Of a stretch of 64,000 nt of DNA, positions 1 to 8,894 are shown piece after piece; position 1 is the first letter of the stretch; every line of letters starts with the position of its first letter. The translations under genes were made by a program, and so were the position numbers. Source of the DNA: Polynucleobacter sp. SHI8 (lineage in GTDB: Bacteria; Pseudomonadota; Gammaproteobacteria; Burkholderiales; Burkholderiaceae); NCBI RefSeq assembly GCF_027944005.1, contig NZ_AP027204.1, positions 682,001-746,000 on the forward strand, written 5' to 3'. The notes under the pieces were generated by a model. The model had not been told where the DNA came from and made no database searches. It was given only the letters and a program-made list of their open reading frames with translations.

Positions 1-1
1 C

Positions 2-187
2 TTTACAACAGTGGATGAAAACAGGGGTGAGATTGCAGATTCTCGCTCTATACGAACTACGTCGCAATCGAATAAAGTTACCTATTACACTACCATTAGT
101 GCTGCATTAGCAGCCGTTGAGGGTCTTCGTGCCATCAACGAACTAGAGGTTTATGATTTGCAAAGTTTGCATCAATCCTTACAATAA
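2..187 (+). CDS. carB: carbamoyl-phosphate synthase large subunit, C-terminal end (partial)
   Basis: Only the last 61 codons are in the window; the gene enters from the left edge. The readable tail contains the stretch IADSRSIRTTSQ followed by VTYYTTISAAL, which matches the end of the MGS-like allosteric domain of CarB. CarB makes carbamoyl phosphate from bicarbonate, ammonia (from glutamine via CarA) and ATP for arginine and pyrimidine synthesis. The stop at 185-187 lies 23 bases before greA, and carB-greA adjacency is usual in Burkholderiales. Assignment rests on tail similarity plus that neighbour. Confidence 0.85.
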   Translation, partial: FTTVDENRGEIADSRSIRTTSQSNKVTYYTTISAALAAVEGLRAINELEVYDLQSLHQSLQ

Positions 188-210
188 TTATATTTTATAA
201 AGTTGATTTT

Positions 211-687
211 ATGAGTACGATTCCAATTACTAGAAATGGCTCCGAACGCCTAAAAGAAGAGTTACAGCGTTTGAAGTCTGTAGAAAGACCGGCTGTTATT
301 AACGCCATTTCTGAAGCCCGAGCGCAAGGTGATTTATCCGAAAATGCTGAATATGATGCTGCTAAAGAAAAGCAAGCATTTATTGAAGGTAGGATTAAAG
401 AGGTTGAAAGTAAATTAGCTGCTGCGCAAATTATTGACCCATCGTTGATTGATGCTGACGGTAAAGTTGTGTTTGGCGCTACGGTTGAATTAGAAAACTT
501 AGAAGACGCATCAAAAATGACTTATCAAATTGTTGGCGATGATGAGGCAGATTTGGAAGCCAATAAAATTTCAATTAGTTCCCCAATTGCTAGAGCCTTA
601 ATTCGTAAAGAGGCGGGAGATGTTGTTACAGTAACCACGCCAGGTGGAGTGAGAGAAGTGGAAATTATTTCGGTGCAATATATTTAA
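211..687 (+). CDS. greA: transcription elongation factor GreA
   Basis: 158 residues, the standard GreA length. GreA enters the secondary channel of RNA polymerase and stimulates cleavage of backtracked RNA. The N-terminal coiled coil carries the conserved motif ARAQGDLSENAEYDAAKE at about residues 37-54, whose acidic tip (D and E) coordinates the catalytic magnesium. The C-terminal half has the FKBP-like fold with SPIARALIRKEAGD near the end. It sits directly after carB and 4 bases before the DUF4149 gene, probably cotranscribed. The family call is secure. Confidence 0.97.
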   Translation: MSTIPITRNGSERLKEELQRLKSVERPAVINAISEARAQGDLSENAEYDAAKEKQAFIEGRIKEVESKLAAAQIIDPSLIDADGKVVFGATVELENLEDASKMTYQIVGDDEADLEANKISISSPIARALIRKEAGDVVTVTTPGGVREVEIISVQYI

Positions 688-691
688 AAGC

Positions 692-1186
692 ATGCAAAAA
701 GGTTCTAACTCCTTTTTAGCACAACGTATTTTTTTAATCATTTCAGGGCTCTTATTCGGGGGCCTTGCGACCGTAGGTTTTCTAGTCACACCAAGTCTAT
801 TTTTTGTGCTGGCGGATAAGCAAGTGGCTGGGATGATTGCTGGTGAAATCTTTAAAAATACAAGTCTGTTTAGTTTGTTAATTAGTGTTTTTTTATTGAT
901 TTACTCGAACCTTTTAGTGAAAAGAGGCCTTCATCAATTCAAATGGAGTCGTTGGTTATTGTTGATTAGTATTGTATTAACCCTTATTGGTACGTTTGTC
1001 GTGCAGCCGATGATGAATGACTTAAGAGAGCTTGCCTTAAGTGAAGGTGCGCCAGTTATGCAATCTCCACAAGCTAAAGAATTTAAAACACTCCATCAAC
1101 TTTCCAGTGTTTTATTTACATTAGAAGTGATGGTATGTGCAGGCGTATTTTGGTTAGCTTCACGATTACAATTGAACCAGGAGTAG
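692..1186 (+). CDS. DUF4149 family membrane protein
   Basis: 164 residues with four predicted membrane segments at roughly 13-35, 52-70, 85-105 and 135-155. The pattern (hydrophobic entry, a middle QPMMNDLR loop, then KEFKTLHQLSSVLF before the last helix) matches DUF4149 proteins, which are found next to greA and yhbY in many betaproteobacteria. No biochemical role is known. It follows greA by four bases and ends two bases before the convergent yhbY gene, so it is probably the last gene of the carB-greA transcript. Confidence 0.8.
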   Translation: MQKGSNSFLAQRIFLIISGLLFGGLATVGFLVTPSLFFVLADKQVAGMIAGEIFKNTSLFSLLISVFLLIYSNLLVKRGLHQFKWSRWLLLISIVLTLIGTFVVQPMMNDLRELALSEGAPVMQSPQAKEFKTLHQLSSVLFTLEVMVCAGVFWLASRLQLNQE

Positions 1187-1187
1187 A

Positions 1188-1682
1188 CTAAGAAAGTTGT
1201 TTTTTCTTGACGCTCTTTTGTCTAGGTTTAACGCGCTTAATTTGACCACCTGCTGCAACGCGTTCATTACCTAAAACTTTGGTTGCAATTGCTTTAGGTC
1301 TTTTTTGAGGATTGCGCGTAAACTTTTTTACCATCACAGTTCTAGGGCTACCAAAGCCATCTTCATTTCGAGTGGATTTTCGGGTAGATTGAGATGCATT
1401 CGAAGTCAGATTAGGGCGATAGATCACCAAAAGTTTACCGATATGTTGTACCTTAGCGGCATGTAGCTTATTGCAGATCGTTTCATAGATTTCTAGCCTA
1501 AGCTCCCTGTCGTCACCGAGAACTCTAATTTTAATAAGTTCGTGGGAGCCAAGTGCTAATTCAGCTTCTTTTAAAACGCCTGGTGTTAAACCATCAGCGC
1601 CGATCATCACAGTCGGTGAAATACTATGTGCTTTTGAGCGTAAATCTGCTCTTGTAGTTGAATCAAGTTCTAAAATAGTCAT
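1188..1682 (-). CDS. yhbY: YhbY family RNA-binding protein (CRM domain)
   Basis: 164 residues. The first 95 form a CRM (YhbY) domain: LRSKAHSISPTVMIGADGLTPGV gives the start of the fold in two pieces, then a GDDRELR loop follows and LLVIYRP ends the domain. CRM proteins associate with pre-50S ribosomal particles. About 65 extra residues at the C-terminus are rich in Lys and Arg (RNPQKRPKAIA, KRVKPRQKSVKKK) and are absent from the short E. coli protein; such basic tails are common in betaproteobacterial homologues. It is divergent from rlmE, whose GTG start is 53 bases away. Confidence 0.9.
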   Translation of the reverse strand: MTILELDSTTRADLRSKAHSISPTVMIGADGLTPGVLKEAELALGSHELIKIRVLGDDRELRLEIYETICNKLHAAKVQHIGKLLVIYRPNLTSNASQSTRKSTRNEDGFGSPRTVMVKKFTRNPQKRPKAIATKVLGNERVAAGGQIKRVKPRQKSVKKKQLS

Positions 1683-1735
1683 ACTTGTATTATCGCTGAC
1701 TTAACCCTTAACAGAAAGAGTTTTTTAAACCTATC

Positions 1736-2416
1736 GTGGCTAAAAATAAATTTAACAAAGATTGGCTGCAAGATCATCTCAATGATCCCTATGTAAAGAT
1801 GGCTCAAAGAGAGGGCTATCGGGCTCGTGCGGCTTATAAATTAAAAGAGATTGATGATCAAGATCACTTAATTAAAGCGGGTATGATCATTGTTGACTTA
1901 GGAAGTGCGCCTGGTAGTTGGAGTCAATATGCAAGAAACCGTTTAGTGGAATTAGGTAAAAATAATTCTAAAGTTGACCCTGGTAAACCTGACGGCAAAA
2001 TAGTTGCCATTGATTTATTGCCGATGGAGGAAATTGCTGATGTTACTTTTTTGCTGGGAGACTTCAGAGAAGACGAGGTTATACATGAATTAGAGAAAGT
2101 TATATTCCCAGAAGGTGAGATTGGCTTGCAAAAAGTTGATTTAGTTTTATCTGATATGGCACCAAACCTATCGGGAGTTGCCGTTGCAGATGCTGCGCGG
2201 ATGGGGCATTTAGCGGAACTTGCATTAGAGTTCTCGAAAATGCACTTAAAAGAGGATGGTGCATTATTGATTAAATGTTTTCATGGCAGTGGTTATAGTC
2301 AAATTGTGGAATCATTCAAGAAAGTATTCAAAGTTGTGGCTCCTAGAAAGCCTCTTGCTTCCAGAAATCGATCGGCAGAAACCTTTCTGCTAGGGAGGTT
2401 TTTAAAATCTTCCTGA
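1736..2416 (+). CDS. rlmE: 23S rRNA (uridine(2552)-2'-O)-methyltransferase RlmE
   Basis: 226 residues of the RrmJ/FtsJ family. It uses S-adenosylmethionine to methylate U2552 in the A loop of 23S rRNA. SAM-binding motif I is VDLGSAPGSWSQYA at about residues 53-66. DLVLSDMAPNLSG (about 135-147) holds the catalytic Asp, and GALLIKCFHGSGY holds the catalytic Lys. The first catalytic Lys lies in YRARAAYKLKEID near residue 38. The start is GTG at 1736 with only a weak purine-rich stretch upstream; no ATG offers a better fit. The rlmE-ftsH order is conserved widely in proteobacteria. Confidence 0.95.
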   Translation: MAKNKFNKDWLQDHLNDPYVKMAQREGYRARAAYKLKEIDDQDHLIKAGMIIVDLGSAPGSWSQYARNRLVELGKNNSKVDPGKPDGKIVAIDLLPMEEIADVTFLLGDFREDEVIHELEKVIFPEGEIGLQKVDLVLSDMAPNLSGVAVADAARMGHLAELALEFSKMHLKEDGALLIKCFHGSGYSQIVESFKKVFKVVAPRKPLASRNRSAETFLLGRFLKSS

Positions 2417-2499
2417 AGGTGTTTTATCTAAGCTATTGTATTTATTGACAAATGGTTTAAAAGAGTGAACAATGAAAGATATTTATTTTTACTTAAGCA

Positions 2500-2529
2500 C
2501 TTGAAAGTAAGGGGTAGTAGAATTATTTA
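2500..2529 (+). promoter_or_regulatory. candidate ftsH promoter
   Basis: CTTGAAA at 2500-2506 is followed, after 17 bases from the TTGAAA hexamer, by TATTTA at 2524-2529. This could be a sigma-70 promoter. The CTTGAAA also matches the -35 element of heat-shock (sigma-32) promoters, and ftsH is heat-inducible in many bacteria, but no CCCCAT-type -10 is present. It is a weak call made by eye. Confidence 0.3.
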
Positions 2530-2567
2530 CTCTACATGTACCGAACATTTCGGATTTTGGAGATATT

Positions 2568-4451
2568 TTGAATAATCAAACGATGCAAAAAGTCGGCATT
2601 TGGCTGATCGTAGCACTAGTTGTTTTTACCTTTTTTAAGCAATTTGACAAGACTCCTTCACAAAATCAGGTTACTTATTCACAGTTTATGGATGATGCCA
2701 AGGCTGGTAAGGTCAGACGCGTAGATGTCCAAGGAAGAACATTACAGGTTACTGCGGTAGACGGTAATCGTTACAACATTATTTCACCCGGAGATATCTG
2801 GATGGTAGGTGATTTGATGAAGTACGGTGTACAGGTCACAGGTAAAGCAGAAGATGAGCCGAATGTTTTCGTATCCGCACTTTATTACCTTGGACCGACT
2901 ATATTAATTATTGGTTTTTGGTTCTTTATGATGCGCCAAATGCAAGGCGGCGGAAAAGGCGGCGCTTTTTCTTTTGGTAAATCTAAAGCAAGATTAATCG
3001 ATGAAAATAGTAATTCAGTTAATTTTGGTGATGTTGCAGGGTGTGACGAAGCAAAATCTGAAGTTGCAGAATTGGTGGACTTTCTGAAAGATCCTACTAA
3101 GTTTCAAAAATTAGGTGGTCGAATTCCGCGCGGAGTTCTGTTGGTTGGTCCTCCCGGGACTGGTAAGACATTATTGGCCAGAGCAATTGCTGGAGAAGCT
3201 AAAGTTCCTTTCTTTGCAATTTCCGGGTCTGATTTTGTGGAAATGTTTGTCGGGGTGGGCGCTGCGCGTGTCCGTGACATGTTTGAAAACGCAAAAAAAC
3301 AAGCCCCATGCATCATTTTTATTGATGAGATTGATGCAGTAGGACGTCATCGTGGAGCTGGAACTGGCGGTGGTAATGACGAAAGAGAACAGACATTAAA
3401 CCAAATGCTGGTTGAAATGGATGGCTTTGAGGCAAATAGCGGCGTGATTGTTATTGCTGCGACGAATCGCTCAGATGTTCTTGATAAAGCACTTCTAAGG
3501 CCAGGTCGTTTTGACCGTCAAGTATTTGTTGGATTGCCTGATATTCGTGGTCGTGAACAGATCATTAAAGTGCATATGCGTAAAGTACCGATTCATGCAG
3601 ATGTTGATGCAGCGGTACTTGCTCGAGGTACACCAGGGTTTTCTGGAGCGGATTTAGCTAACTTAGTTAATGAAGCTGCACTTTTTGCTGCCAGACGAAA
3701 TAAGCGCGCGGTCGATATGAGTGACTTTGAGGATGCTAAAGATAAAATTTACATGGGTCCTGAAAGAAAATCTGCAGTCATGCGTGAAGATGAAAGACGT
3801 AATACGGCTTATCATGAATCAGGGCATGCTGTAGTAGCTAAGTTATTACCCAAAGCGGATCCGGTTCATAAAGTAACCATCATGCCACGCGGTATGGCTT
3901 TGGGCGTTACATGGCAACTTCCAGAGTTTGATCGTGTCAATTTATATAAAGACCGCATGTTAGAAGATCTCGCAATCCTTTTTGGCGGACGTGCTGCAGA
4001 AGAGGTTTTCTTGAACTCGATGAGTACAGGGGCTTCTAACGACTTTGAACGTGCAACTAAAATGGCGCGTGACATGGTGACTAGATATGGTATGAGTGAG
4101 TCATTGGGGACAATGGTTTACGTTGATACAGAATCAGAGAGTATTTTTGGACGCATGAATTCCAAAACAGTTTCTGAAGCAACTCAACAAAAAGTAGATG
4201 CTGAAATTCGTTCTTTAGTTGATACTCAATATGCGTTAGCCAAACACTTACTTGAAACAAATCGAGACAAAGTAGAAGCGATGGTTGTTGCCTTGTTAGA
4301 GTGGGAAACCATTGATGCAGATCAAGTCAATGACATCATGGCGGGTAATCCTCCTCGTCCGCCAAAAGTTGCGGATCCAGTAAATACGTCAGGTGGTGAC
4401 AGTAATTCTCCAACACCTAGCCAAGGTGGTGCACCTGCAACTGTTGTTTGA
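2568..4451 (+). CDS. ftsH: ATP-dependent zinc metalloprotease FtsH
   Basis: 627 residues, normal length. FtsH is a membrane-anchored hexameric AAA+ protease that degrades misfolded membrane proteins and short-lived regulators. Two membrane helices flank a small periplasmic domain (about 8-25 and 103-120). The AAA module has Walker A GPPGTGKT near residue 194, Walker B IIFIDEID near 250 and the SRH Arg finger in RPGRFDR. The zinc protease site HESGH is near residue 416. The start is TTG at 2568, chosen because GGAG lies five bases upstream and MNNQTMQKVG is a typical FtsH beginning. The poorly conserved tail is rich in Pro, Ser and Gly. Confidence 0.97.
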   Translation: MNNQTMQKVGIWLIVALVVFTFFKQFDKTPSQNQVTYSQFMDDAKAGKVRRVDVQGRTLQVTAVDGNRYNIISPGDIWMVGDLMKYGVQVTGKAEDEPNVFVSALYYLGPTILIIGFWFFMMRQMQGGGKGGAFSFGKSKARLIDENSNSVNFGDVAGCDEAKSEVAELVDFLKDPTKFQKLGGRIPRGVLLVGPPGTGKTLLARAIAGEAKVPFFAISGSDFVEMFVGVGAARVRDMFENAKKQAPCIIFIDEIDAVGRHRGAGTGGGNDEREQTLNQMLVEMDGFEANSGVIVIAATNRSDVLDKALLRPGRFDRQVFVGLPDIRGREQIIKVHMRKVPIHADVDAAVLARGTPGFSGADLANLVNEAALFAARRNKRAVDMSDFEDAKDKIYMGPERKSAVMREDERRNTAYHESGHAVVAKLLPKADPVHKVTIMPRGMALGVTWQLPEFDRVNLYKDRMLEDLAILFGGRAAEEVFLNSMSTGASNDFERATKMARDMVTRYGMSESLGTMVYVDTESESIFGRMNSKTVSEATQQKVDAEIRSLVDTQYALAKHLLETNRDKVEAMVVALLEWETIDADQVNDIMAGNPPRPPKVADPVNTSGGDSNSPTPSQGGAPATVV

Positions 4452-5323
4452 TGATGGATTTACCTTTAATAAAGCCCACGGCATGGCGCTGTGGGCGTTT
4501 TTATTTTGATTGGCTTGTAACACCATCACCGGTTGTCATGGGAATATTGAACGTTACCCCTGACTCATTCTCAGATGGTGGTAAGTATTTTGACTATACT
4601 CGAGCCATCGATCATGCTTATCAGATGATTGAAGATGGCGCAAAAATAATTGACTTAGGTGGTGAGTCAACCAAGCCTGGAGCAATTCCAGTAAGTGCTC
4701 AAGAAGAGCAGGACAGAATTTTTCCTGTGTTAGAACAACTTCAGTCTGCTGGTGTGGCTTTATCACTTGACTCCTATAAATCTCAAACCATGCAATATGC
4801 TCTAGAAATTGGTGTTGATATTTTGAATGACATTCGTGGATTTGAGGATGAAGCCAATCTTGCCGTTGCTAGAGCCTCAAAGGAAGTTGGACTTTGCGTT
4901 ATGCATATGCAAAATAATCCACAAACCATGCAGGAGCAGCCCTATTACGAAAATGTGATTCAAGAAGTAGGACAGTTTTTAAATAATAAGGTTCTGCAAT
5001 TATCAAGCTTAGGAATCCATCCTGAACGAGTTGCGATTGATCCAGGCTTTGGCTTTGGGAAAACCACGCAACATAATCTGACTCTGTTGCATCGTTTGGC
5101 TGAACTCCCCTTGAGTGGAACTACATTGCTGGTGGGGTTATCAAGAAAAAAAACTTTAAGAAAAATATTGGGAGATCGAGTGACTGATCTCACAACAGCG
5201 AGTGTGGCGGCCGCTTTATTAGCTGTAGAAAGAGGCGCTCAAGTTCTCCGTGTGCATGATGTAAAACCCACCGTGGAAGCAATACAGGTATGGTCTGCGA
5301 TGCATGAAGAGCAGTTAACTTGA
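4451..5323 (+). CDS. folP: dihydropteroate synthase
   Basis: About 290 residues. FolP condenses dihydropterin pyrophosphate with p-aminobenzoate to give dihydropteroate in folate synthesis and is the sulfonamide target. Signatures are MGILNVTPDSFSDGG (about 30-44) and IDLGGESTKPGA (about 68-79), with IDPGFGFGKT further on. The start is crowded: TTG at 4448 and ATG at 4451 and 4454 are consecutive codons. ATG 4451 overlaps the ftsH stop by one base and is preferred. The order ftsH-folP-glmM is conserved from E. coli to betaproteobacteria. Confidence 0.95.
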   Translation: MMDLPLIKPTAWRCGRFYFDWLVTPSPVVMGILNVTPDSFSDGGKYFDYTRAIDHAYQMIEDGAKIIDLGGESTKPGAIPVSAQEEQDRIFPVLEQLQSAGVALSLDSYKSQTMQYALEIGVDILNDIRGFEDEANLAVARASKEVGLCVMHMQNNPQTMQEQPYYENVIQEVGQFLNNKVLQLSSLGIHPERVAIDPGFGFGKTTQHNLTLLHRLAELPLSGTTLLVGLSRKKTLRKILGDRVTDLTTASVAAALLAVERGAQVLRVHDVKPTVEAIQVWSAMHEEQLT

Positions 5324-5342
5324 TTCATACTAAAATCAAACA

Positions 5343-6686
5343 ATGAACAGAAAATATTTTGGTACAGATGGTATTCGTGGTGAGGTGGGAATAGCCCCTA
5401 TTACTCCCGACTTTGTGATGCGCTTAGGTTATGCTGCAGGTAAAGTCTTTGCTCGTCTAGGTGGTGGTCACGGACGTGCAACCGTACTTATCGGTAAAGA
5501 TACCCGTATTTCAGGATATATGTTGGAATCTGCTTTAGAGGCTGGTTTTACTGCAGCAGGTGTTGATGTGGTTTTATGTGGACCTACCCCAACTCCCGGA
5601 GTTGCTTATCTCACAAGGGCATTGCGCTTATCGGCGGGGGTGGTTATTTCAGCATCGCATAATCCTTATCAAGATAATGGCATTAAATTTTTCTCAGCTG
5701 ACGGTGATAAGTTGGCGGATGTGATTGAAAATCAAATTGAGAGTATGTTGGACGAGCCATTTGTTTGCGCCACATCGATGGAGATGGGTAAAGTTCGTCG
5801 ACTAGATGATGCTGCTGGCCGTTATATTGAATTTTGTAAAAGTACCTTTCCTAATCAATTTGACTTGCATGGCCTCAAGCTTGTTGTAGATTGCGCCCAT
5901 GGTGCTGCCTACCATATCGCCCCTAATGTTTTTCATGAATTAGGAGCAGAGGTTATAGCGATTGGTAATCAACCGAATGGTATGAATATCAATGATGGCG
6001 TTGGTGCAACAGCACCCCAAGCTTGTATATCTGAAGTCAAAGCATCAGGAGCCGATTACGGCATAGCACTGGATGGTGATGCAGATCGCTTGCAAATGGT
6101 TGATGCCCAAGGTAACTTGTTTAATGGAGACGAATTATTGTATTTAGTTGCTAAAGACCGCATTGAGTCTGGCAAAGAGGTGCGTGGGGCAGTTGGCACA
6201 TTAATGACCAACTTCGCCATTGAAAAAGCATTTCAGGAACTTGGAGTGCCATTTGAGAGGGCTGCGGTGGGTGATCGCTATGTACTGGAAAAACTCAAGC
6301 AGCATGATTGGATGATGGGTGGGGAAAGTTCTGGTCACCTTATTTTCTTGGATAAGCATACAACTGGAGACGGTATTGTGGCCGCACTACAGGTTTTAGC
6401 GACAATTCGTCGGAGTGGTAAGGGTATACGCGAACGATTGTCGAGTGTGCAACTGTTTCCTCAGGTCTTGATCAATGTTCGTTATAAAAAGTCGTTTGAC
6501 TGGAAAAATGATCATGCTTTGCAAGAGGTGCACAATCGAGTAATGGAGGAATTAGGGTCAAATGGACGGGTTTTGGTGCGAGCATCAGGTACTGAGCCTG
6601 TTTTAAGGGTCATGGTTGAAGCTAAAACCCATGAAATTGCAGAGTCTTTTGCACAGAGAATTGCTGAAAAAATCCCTGTTGGATAA
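5343..6686 (+). CDS. glmM: phosphoglucosamine mutase
   Basis: 447 residues. GlmM interconverts glucosamine-6-phosphate and glucosamine-1-phosphate on the way to UDP-GlcNAc for peptidoglycan and LPS. The N-terminus has FGTDGIRGEVG. The phosphoserine loop VVISASHNPYQDNG places the active-site Ser at about residue 105. The metal loop ALDGDADRLQMVD, the sugar-binding loop GGESSGHLIF and the phosphate loop RASGTEPVLRVM are all present, so the enzyme should be active. It lies 19 bases after folP, probably in the same transcript. Confidence 0.97.
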   Translation: MNRKYFGTDGIRGEVGIAPITPDFVMRLGYAAGKVFARLGGGHGRATVLIGKDTRISGYMLESALEAGFTAAGVDVVLCGPTPTPGVAYLTRALRLSAGVVISASHNPYQDNGIKFFSADGDKLADVIENQIESMLDEPFVCATSMEMGKVRRLDDAAGRYIEFCKSTFPNQFDLHGLKLVVDCAHGAAYHIAPNVFHELGAEVIAIGNQPNGMNINDGVGATAPQACISEVKASGADYGIALDGDADRLQMVDAQGNLFNGDELLYLVAKDRIESGKEVRGAVGTLMTNFAIEKAFQELGVPFERAAVGDRYVLEKLKQHDWMMGGESSGHLIFLDKHTTGDGIVAALQVLATIRRSGKGIRERLSSVQLFPQVLINVRYKKSFDWKNDHALQEVHNRVMEELGSNGRVLVRASGTEPVLRVMVEAKTHEIAESFAQRIAEKIPVG

Positions 6687-6696
6687 TCAAACCAAC
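6678..6696 (+). terminator. weak hairpin at end of glmM
   Basis: GTTGG at 6678-6682 pairs with CCAAC at 6692-6696 across a nine-base loop that includes the glmM stop. It is followed by GATTTTTAAAC and a later T run. The stem is only five pairs, so this is a weak intrinsic terminator candidate. It does fall where transcription should stop before the phosphate-controlled pst promoter. Confidence 0.3.
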
Positions 6697-6740
6697 TGAT
6701 TTTTAAACATTTTTTTTCATTAACGTGACAAATCATGCTT

Positions 6741-6760
6741 TTGTCATATTTTCCTCACAT
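6741..6760 (+). promoter_or_regulatory. candidate Pho box upstream of pstS
   Basis: The stretch reads TTGTCATA, TTTT, CCTCACAT. This matches the PhoB box layout of two 7-bp half sites (TGTCATA at 6742-6748 and CCTCACA at 6753-6759) separated by four A/T bases. It lies 54 bases before the preferred pstS start, where a PhoB site would replace the -35 element. A further GTGACAA at 6725-6731 may be part of an extended site. Recognition is by eye against the enterobacterial consensus. Confidence 0.65.
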
Positions 6761-6813
6761 TAAAGCATTAAAGTTTTATCAAGTCATATGACTTTCAATT
6801 AATGAGGATGAAA

Positions 6814-7836
6814 ATGCGTAATAAATTTCTAAAATTAGCTTTAGTTGGAGCTTTAGTTTCTACTTCAATCAGTGCTATGGCAATCGACATTACTGGTGCC
6901 GGTGCTTCCTTCCCAGCTCCAGTTTATTCAAAATGGGCTGAAGAATATCAAAAGGTTACAAAGAACAAAGTGAACTATGCTTCAATTGGTTCTTCAGGTG
7001 GTATCAAGCAAATCCGCGAAAAAACAGTTGATTTTGGTGCAACTGATAATCCATTAAAAGGTGCTGATTTAGACAAAGACGGCATGGTTCAATTCCCTGC
7101 AGTGATCGGTGGTGTTGTTGCTGTTGTTAACTTGCCTGGTTTTGCTCCTGGCGAATTAAAAATGGACGGTGACGTATTAGCTGCTGTATTTAGAGGTGAT
7201 ATTACAAATTGGAACGCGCCACAAATTGCTTCAGTTAATCCAGGTAAAAAATTACCAAATCAAGCAATTACTGTTGTAACGCGTTCAGACGGATCTGGAA
7301 CTACTGCAGTATTTACTGATTATTTATCAAAAGTAAGTAAAGCATGGGCTGACAGCGTTGGACAAGGCGCTACTGTTAAGTGGCCTGCTGACTCAAACGT
7401 AGGTGGTAAAGGTAACGAAGGTGTTTCAGCGAACGTAACTCGTGTTAAAGGTTCAATTGGTTACGTTGAGTACGCATACGCAAAGCTGAATAAAATGACT
7501 ACATTGCAGTTGAAAAATGCTGATGGTAAATACGTTTCTCCAAGCATGGATTCATTTAAAGCTGCAGCTGCTGGTGCTAACTGGTCCTCAGTTCCTGGAA
7601 TGGGTATTTCTATGACAAATCAGCCTGGTGCAGCTTCATGGCCAATCGCTGCAGCGTCTTTTATCCTTATGTATAAGAACCCAGCTAACAAAGAAAAATC
7701 TAACGAAGCTCTCAAGTTTTTTGAGTGGGCATTTAAAGACGGCGGCAAGATTGCTTCTGATCTTGAATATGTTCCATTGCCTGCATCTGTAACAGATATG
7801 ATTGCCAAGAATGTTTGGACTCAAATCGCTAAGTAA
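6814..7836 (+). CDS. pstS: phosphate ABC transporter, periplasmic phosphate-binding protein
   Basis: 340 residues from the preferred start. PstS captures inorganic phosphate in the periplasm and delivers it to PstCA. A signal peptide (FLKLALVGALVSTSISAMA) is followed by mature IDITGAGASFPAPVYSKW, the classic PstS start. Phosphate ligands lie in GSSGGIKQI and in RSDGSGTT. In-frame ATGs occur at 6802, 6808 and 6814; GAGG at 6804-6807 is correctly spaced only for 6814. It is first in pstSCAB-phoU-phoBR, with a Pho box upstream and a strong hairpin just after the stop. Confidence 0.96.
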   Translation: MRNKFLKLALVGALVSTSISAMAIDITGAGASFPAPVYSKWAEEYQKVTKNKVNYASIGSSGGIKQIREKTVDFGATDNPLKGADLDKDGMVQFPAVIGGVVAVVNLPGFAPGELKMDGDVLAAVFRGDITNWNAPQIASVNPGKKLPNQAITVVTRSDGSGTTAVFTDYLSKVSKAWADSVGQGATVKWPADSNVGGKGNEGVSANVTRVKGSIGYVEYAYAKLNKMTTLQLKNADGKYVSPSMDSFKAAAAGANWSSVPGMGISMTNQPGAASWPIAAASFILMYKNPANKEKSNEALKFFEWAFKDGGKIASDLEYVPLPASVTDMIAKNVWTQIAK

Positions 7837-7846
7837 TTGATGGTAT

Positions 7847-7872
7847 ATACACCCTGGACTCCCGGGGTGTAT
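7847..7872 (+). terminator. strong hairpin between pstS and pstC
   Basis: ATACACCCTGG at 7847-7857 pairs with CCGGGGTGTAT at 7862-7872 (11 pairs including one T-G) around a loop of ACTC. Only TTTCTCT follows, not a long T run. It is therefore more likely a partial terminator or a 3'-end stabiliser that keeps pstS mRNA more abundant than the downstream genes, as is common for binding-protein genes. The structure is clear; its function is inferred. Confidence 0.6.
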
Positions 7873-7892
7873 TTCTCTGAAAACAGTTTTTT

Positions 7893-8891
7893 ATGGAAAA
7901 TAAAATGACTAGTATGTCCTCTGGAATACAACTCACGCCTGAAATGGCAAAAATTGTACGTAATCAAAAGATGCAAGATTTTCTTTTTCATAAAGTAACT
8001 TTCTTTTTCGCATCCCTCGTATTAATTGTTTTAGCTGGAATTTTAGTTTCTTTAATCATGACCTCTTGGCCTGCCTTGAAAGAGTTTGGCCCAGGATTTT
8101 TCTTCAGTGATGAATGGGACGTTGTCAATCAAAAGTTTGGTGGCTTAACCTCCATTTACGGAACTTTAGTCACAGCAACATTAGCGCTAGTGATTGCAGT
8201 GCCACTCAGTTTTGGTATTGCAGTGTTTTTAACAGAAATGTGTCCAAATTGGTTGCGTCGTCCTTTAGGAACTGCGGTTGAATTACTTGCAGCTGTACCA
8301 TCAATTATTTATGGTATGTTTGGATTGTTCGTTTTTGCACCATTGTTTGCGACCTACGTTCAGCCATTTTTGACAGACACGATTGGTCAAGTTCCAGTGA
8401 TAGGGGCTTTATTCCAAGGCGCACCAAATGGTATTGGTTTGTTATGTGCGGCCTTAATTCTGGCGTTCATGGTTGTGCCATTTATTACCTCTGTGATGCG
8501 AGACGTATTTGAGATTGTTCCCCCTGTTTTAAAAGAGTCTGCTTACGGAATTGGTTGTACTACTTGGGAAGTCGTCACACGCATTGTTTTGCCATACACA
8601 CAAGCCGGTGTGGTTGGTGGAGTCATGTTAGGACTTGGACGCGCTCTCGGTGAAACGATGGCTGTTACATTCGTGATTGGTAATGCACATCGTATTCGTG
8701 CTTCGTTATTCTCACCAGGCTCATCCATCGCTTCTACCCTCGCAAACGAGTTTGGAGAGGCAGAACCAGGCTTACATTACGCTTCATTATTTGCATTGGG
8801 CTTAGCACTCTTCATCATCACCTTCATCGTACTTTCAGCTGCGAAGTGGATGCTTGTAAGAATGGAAAAACAAAAGGGAGCGAAGAGTTAA
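7893..8891 (+). CDS. pstC: phosphate ABC transporter permease PstC
   Basis: 332 residues with about six membrane helices. It pairs with PstA to form the inner-membrane phosphate channel. The N-terminal helix (FFFASLVLIVLAGILVSLIM) is followed by a periplasmic loop. The permease EAA-type loop is near the last third, around RALGETMAVTFVIGNAHRI, a characteristic PstC segment. The start at 7893 lacks a clear ribosome site; ATG at 7905 or 7914 is also possible. It sits three bases before pstA. Confidence 0.95.
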   Translation: MENKMTSMSSGIQLTPEMAKIVRNQKMQDFLFHKVTFFFASLVLIVLAGILVSLIMTSWPALKEFGPGFFFSDEWDVVNQKFGGLTSIYGTLVTATLALVIAVPLSFGIAVFLTEMCPNWLRRPLGTAVELLAAVPSIIYGMFGLFVFAPLFATYVQPFLTDTIGQVPVIGALFQGAPNGIGLLCAALILAFMVVPFITSVMRDVFEIVPPVLKESAYGIGCTTWEVVTRIVLPYTQAGVVGGVMLGLGRALGETMAVTFVIGNAHRIRASLFSPGSSIASTLANEFGEAEPGLHYASLFALGLALFIITFIVLSAAKWMLVRMEKQKGAKS

Positions 8892-8894
8892 TTT

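Noticed and set aside
2500..2529. A definite heat-shock (sigma-32) promoter for ftsH
   Set aside because: CTTGAAA fits the -35 element but no CCCCAT-type -10 follows at 13-15 bases, so only a weak general promoter call was kept.
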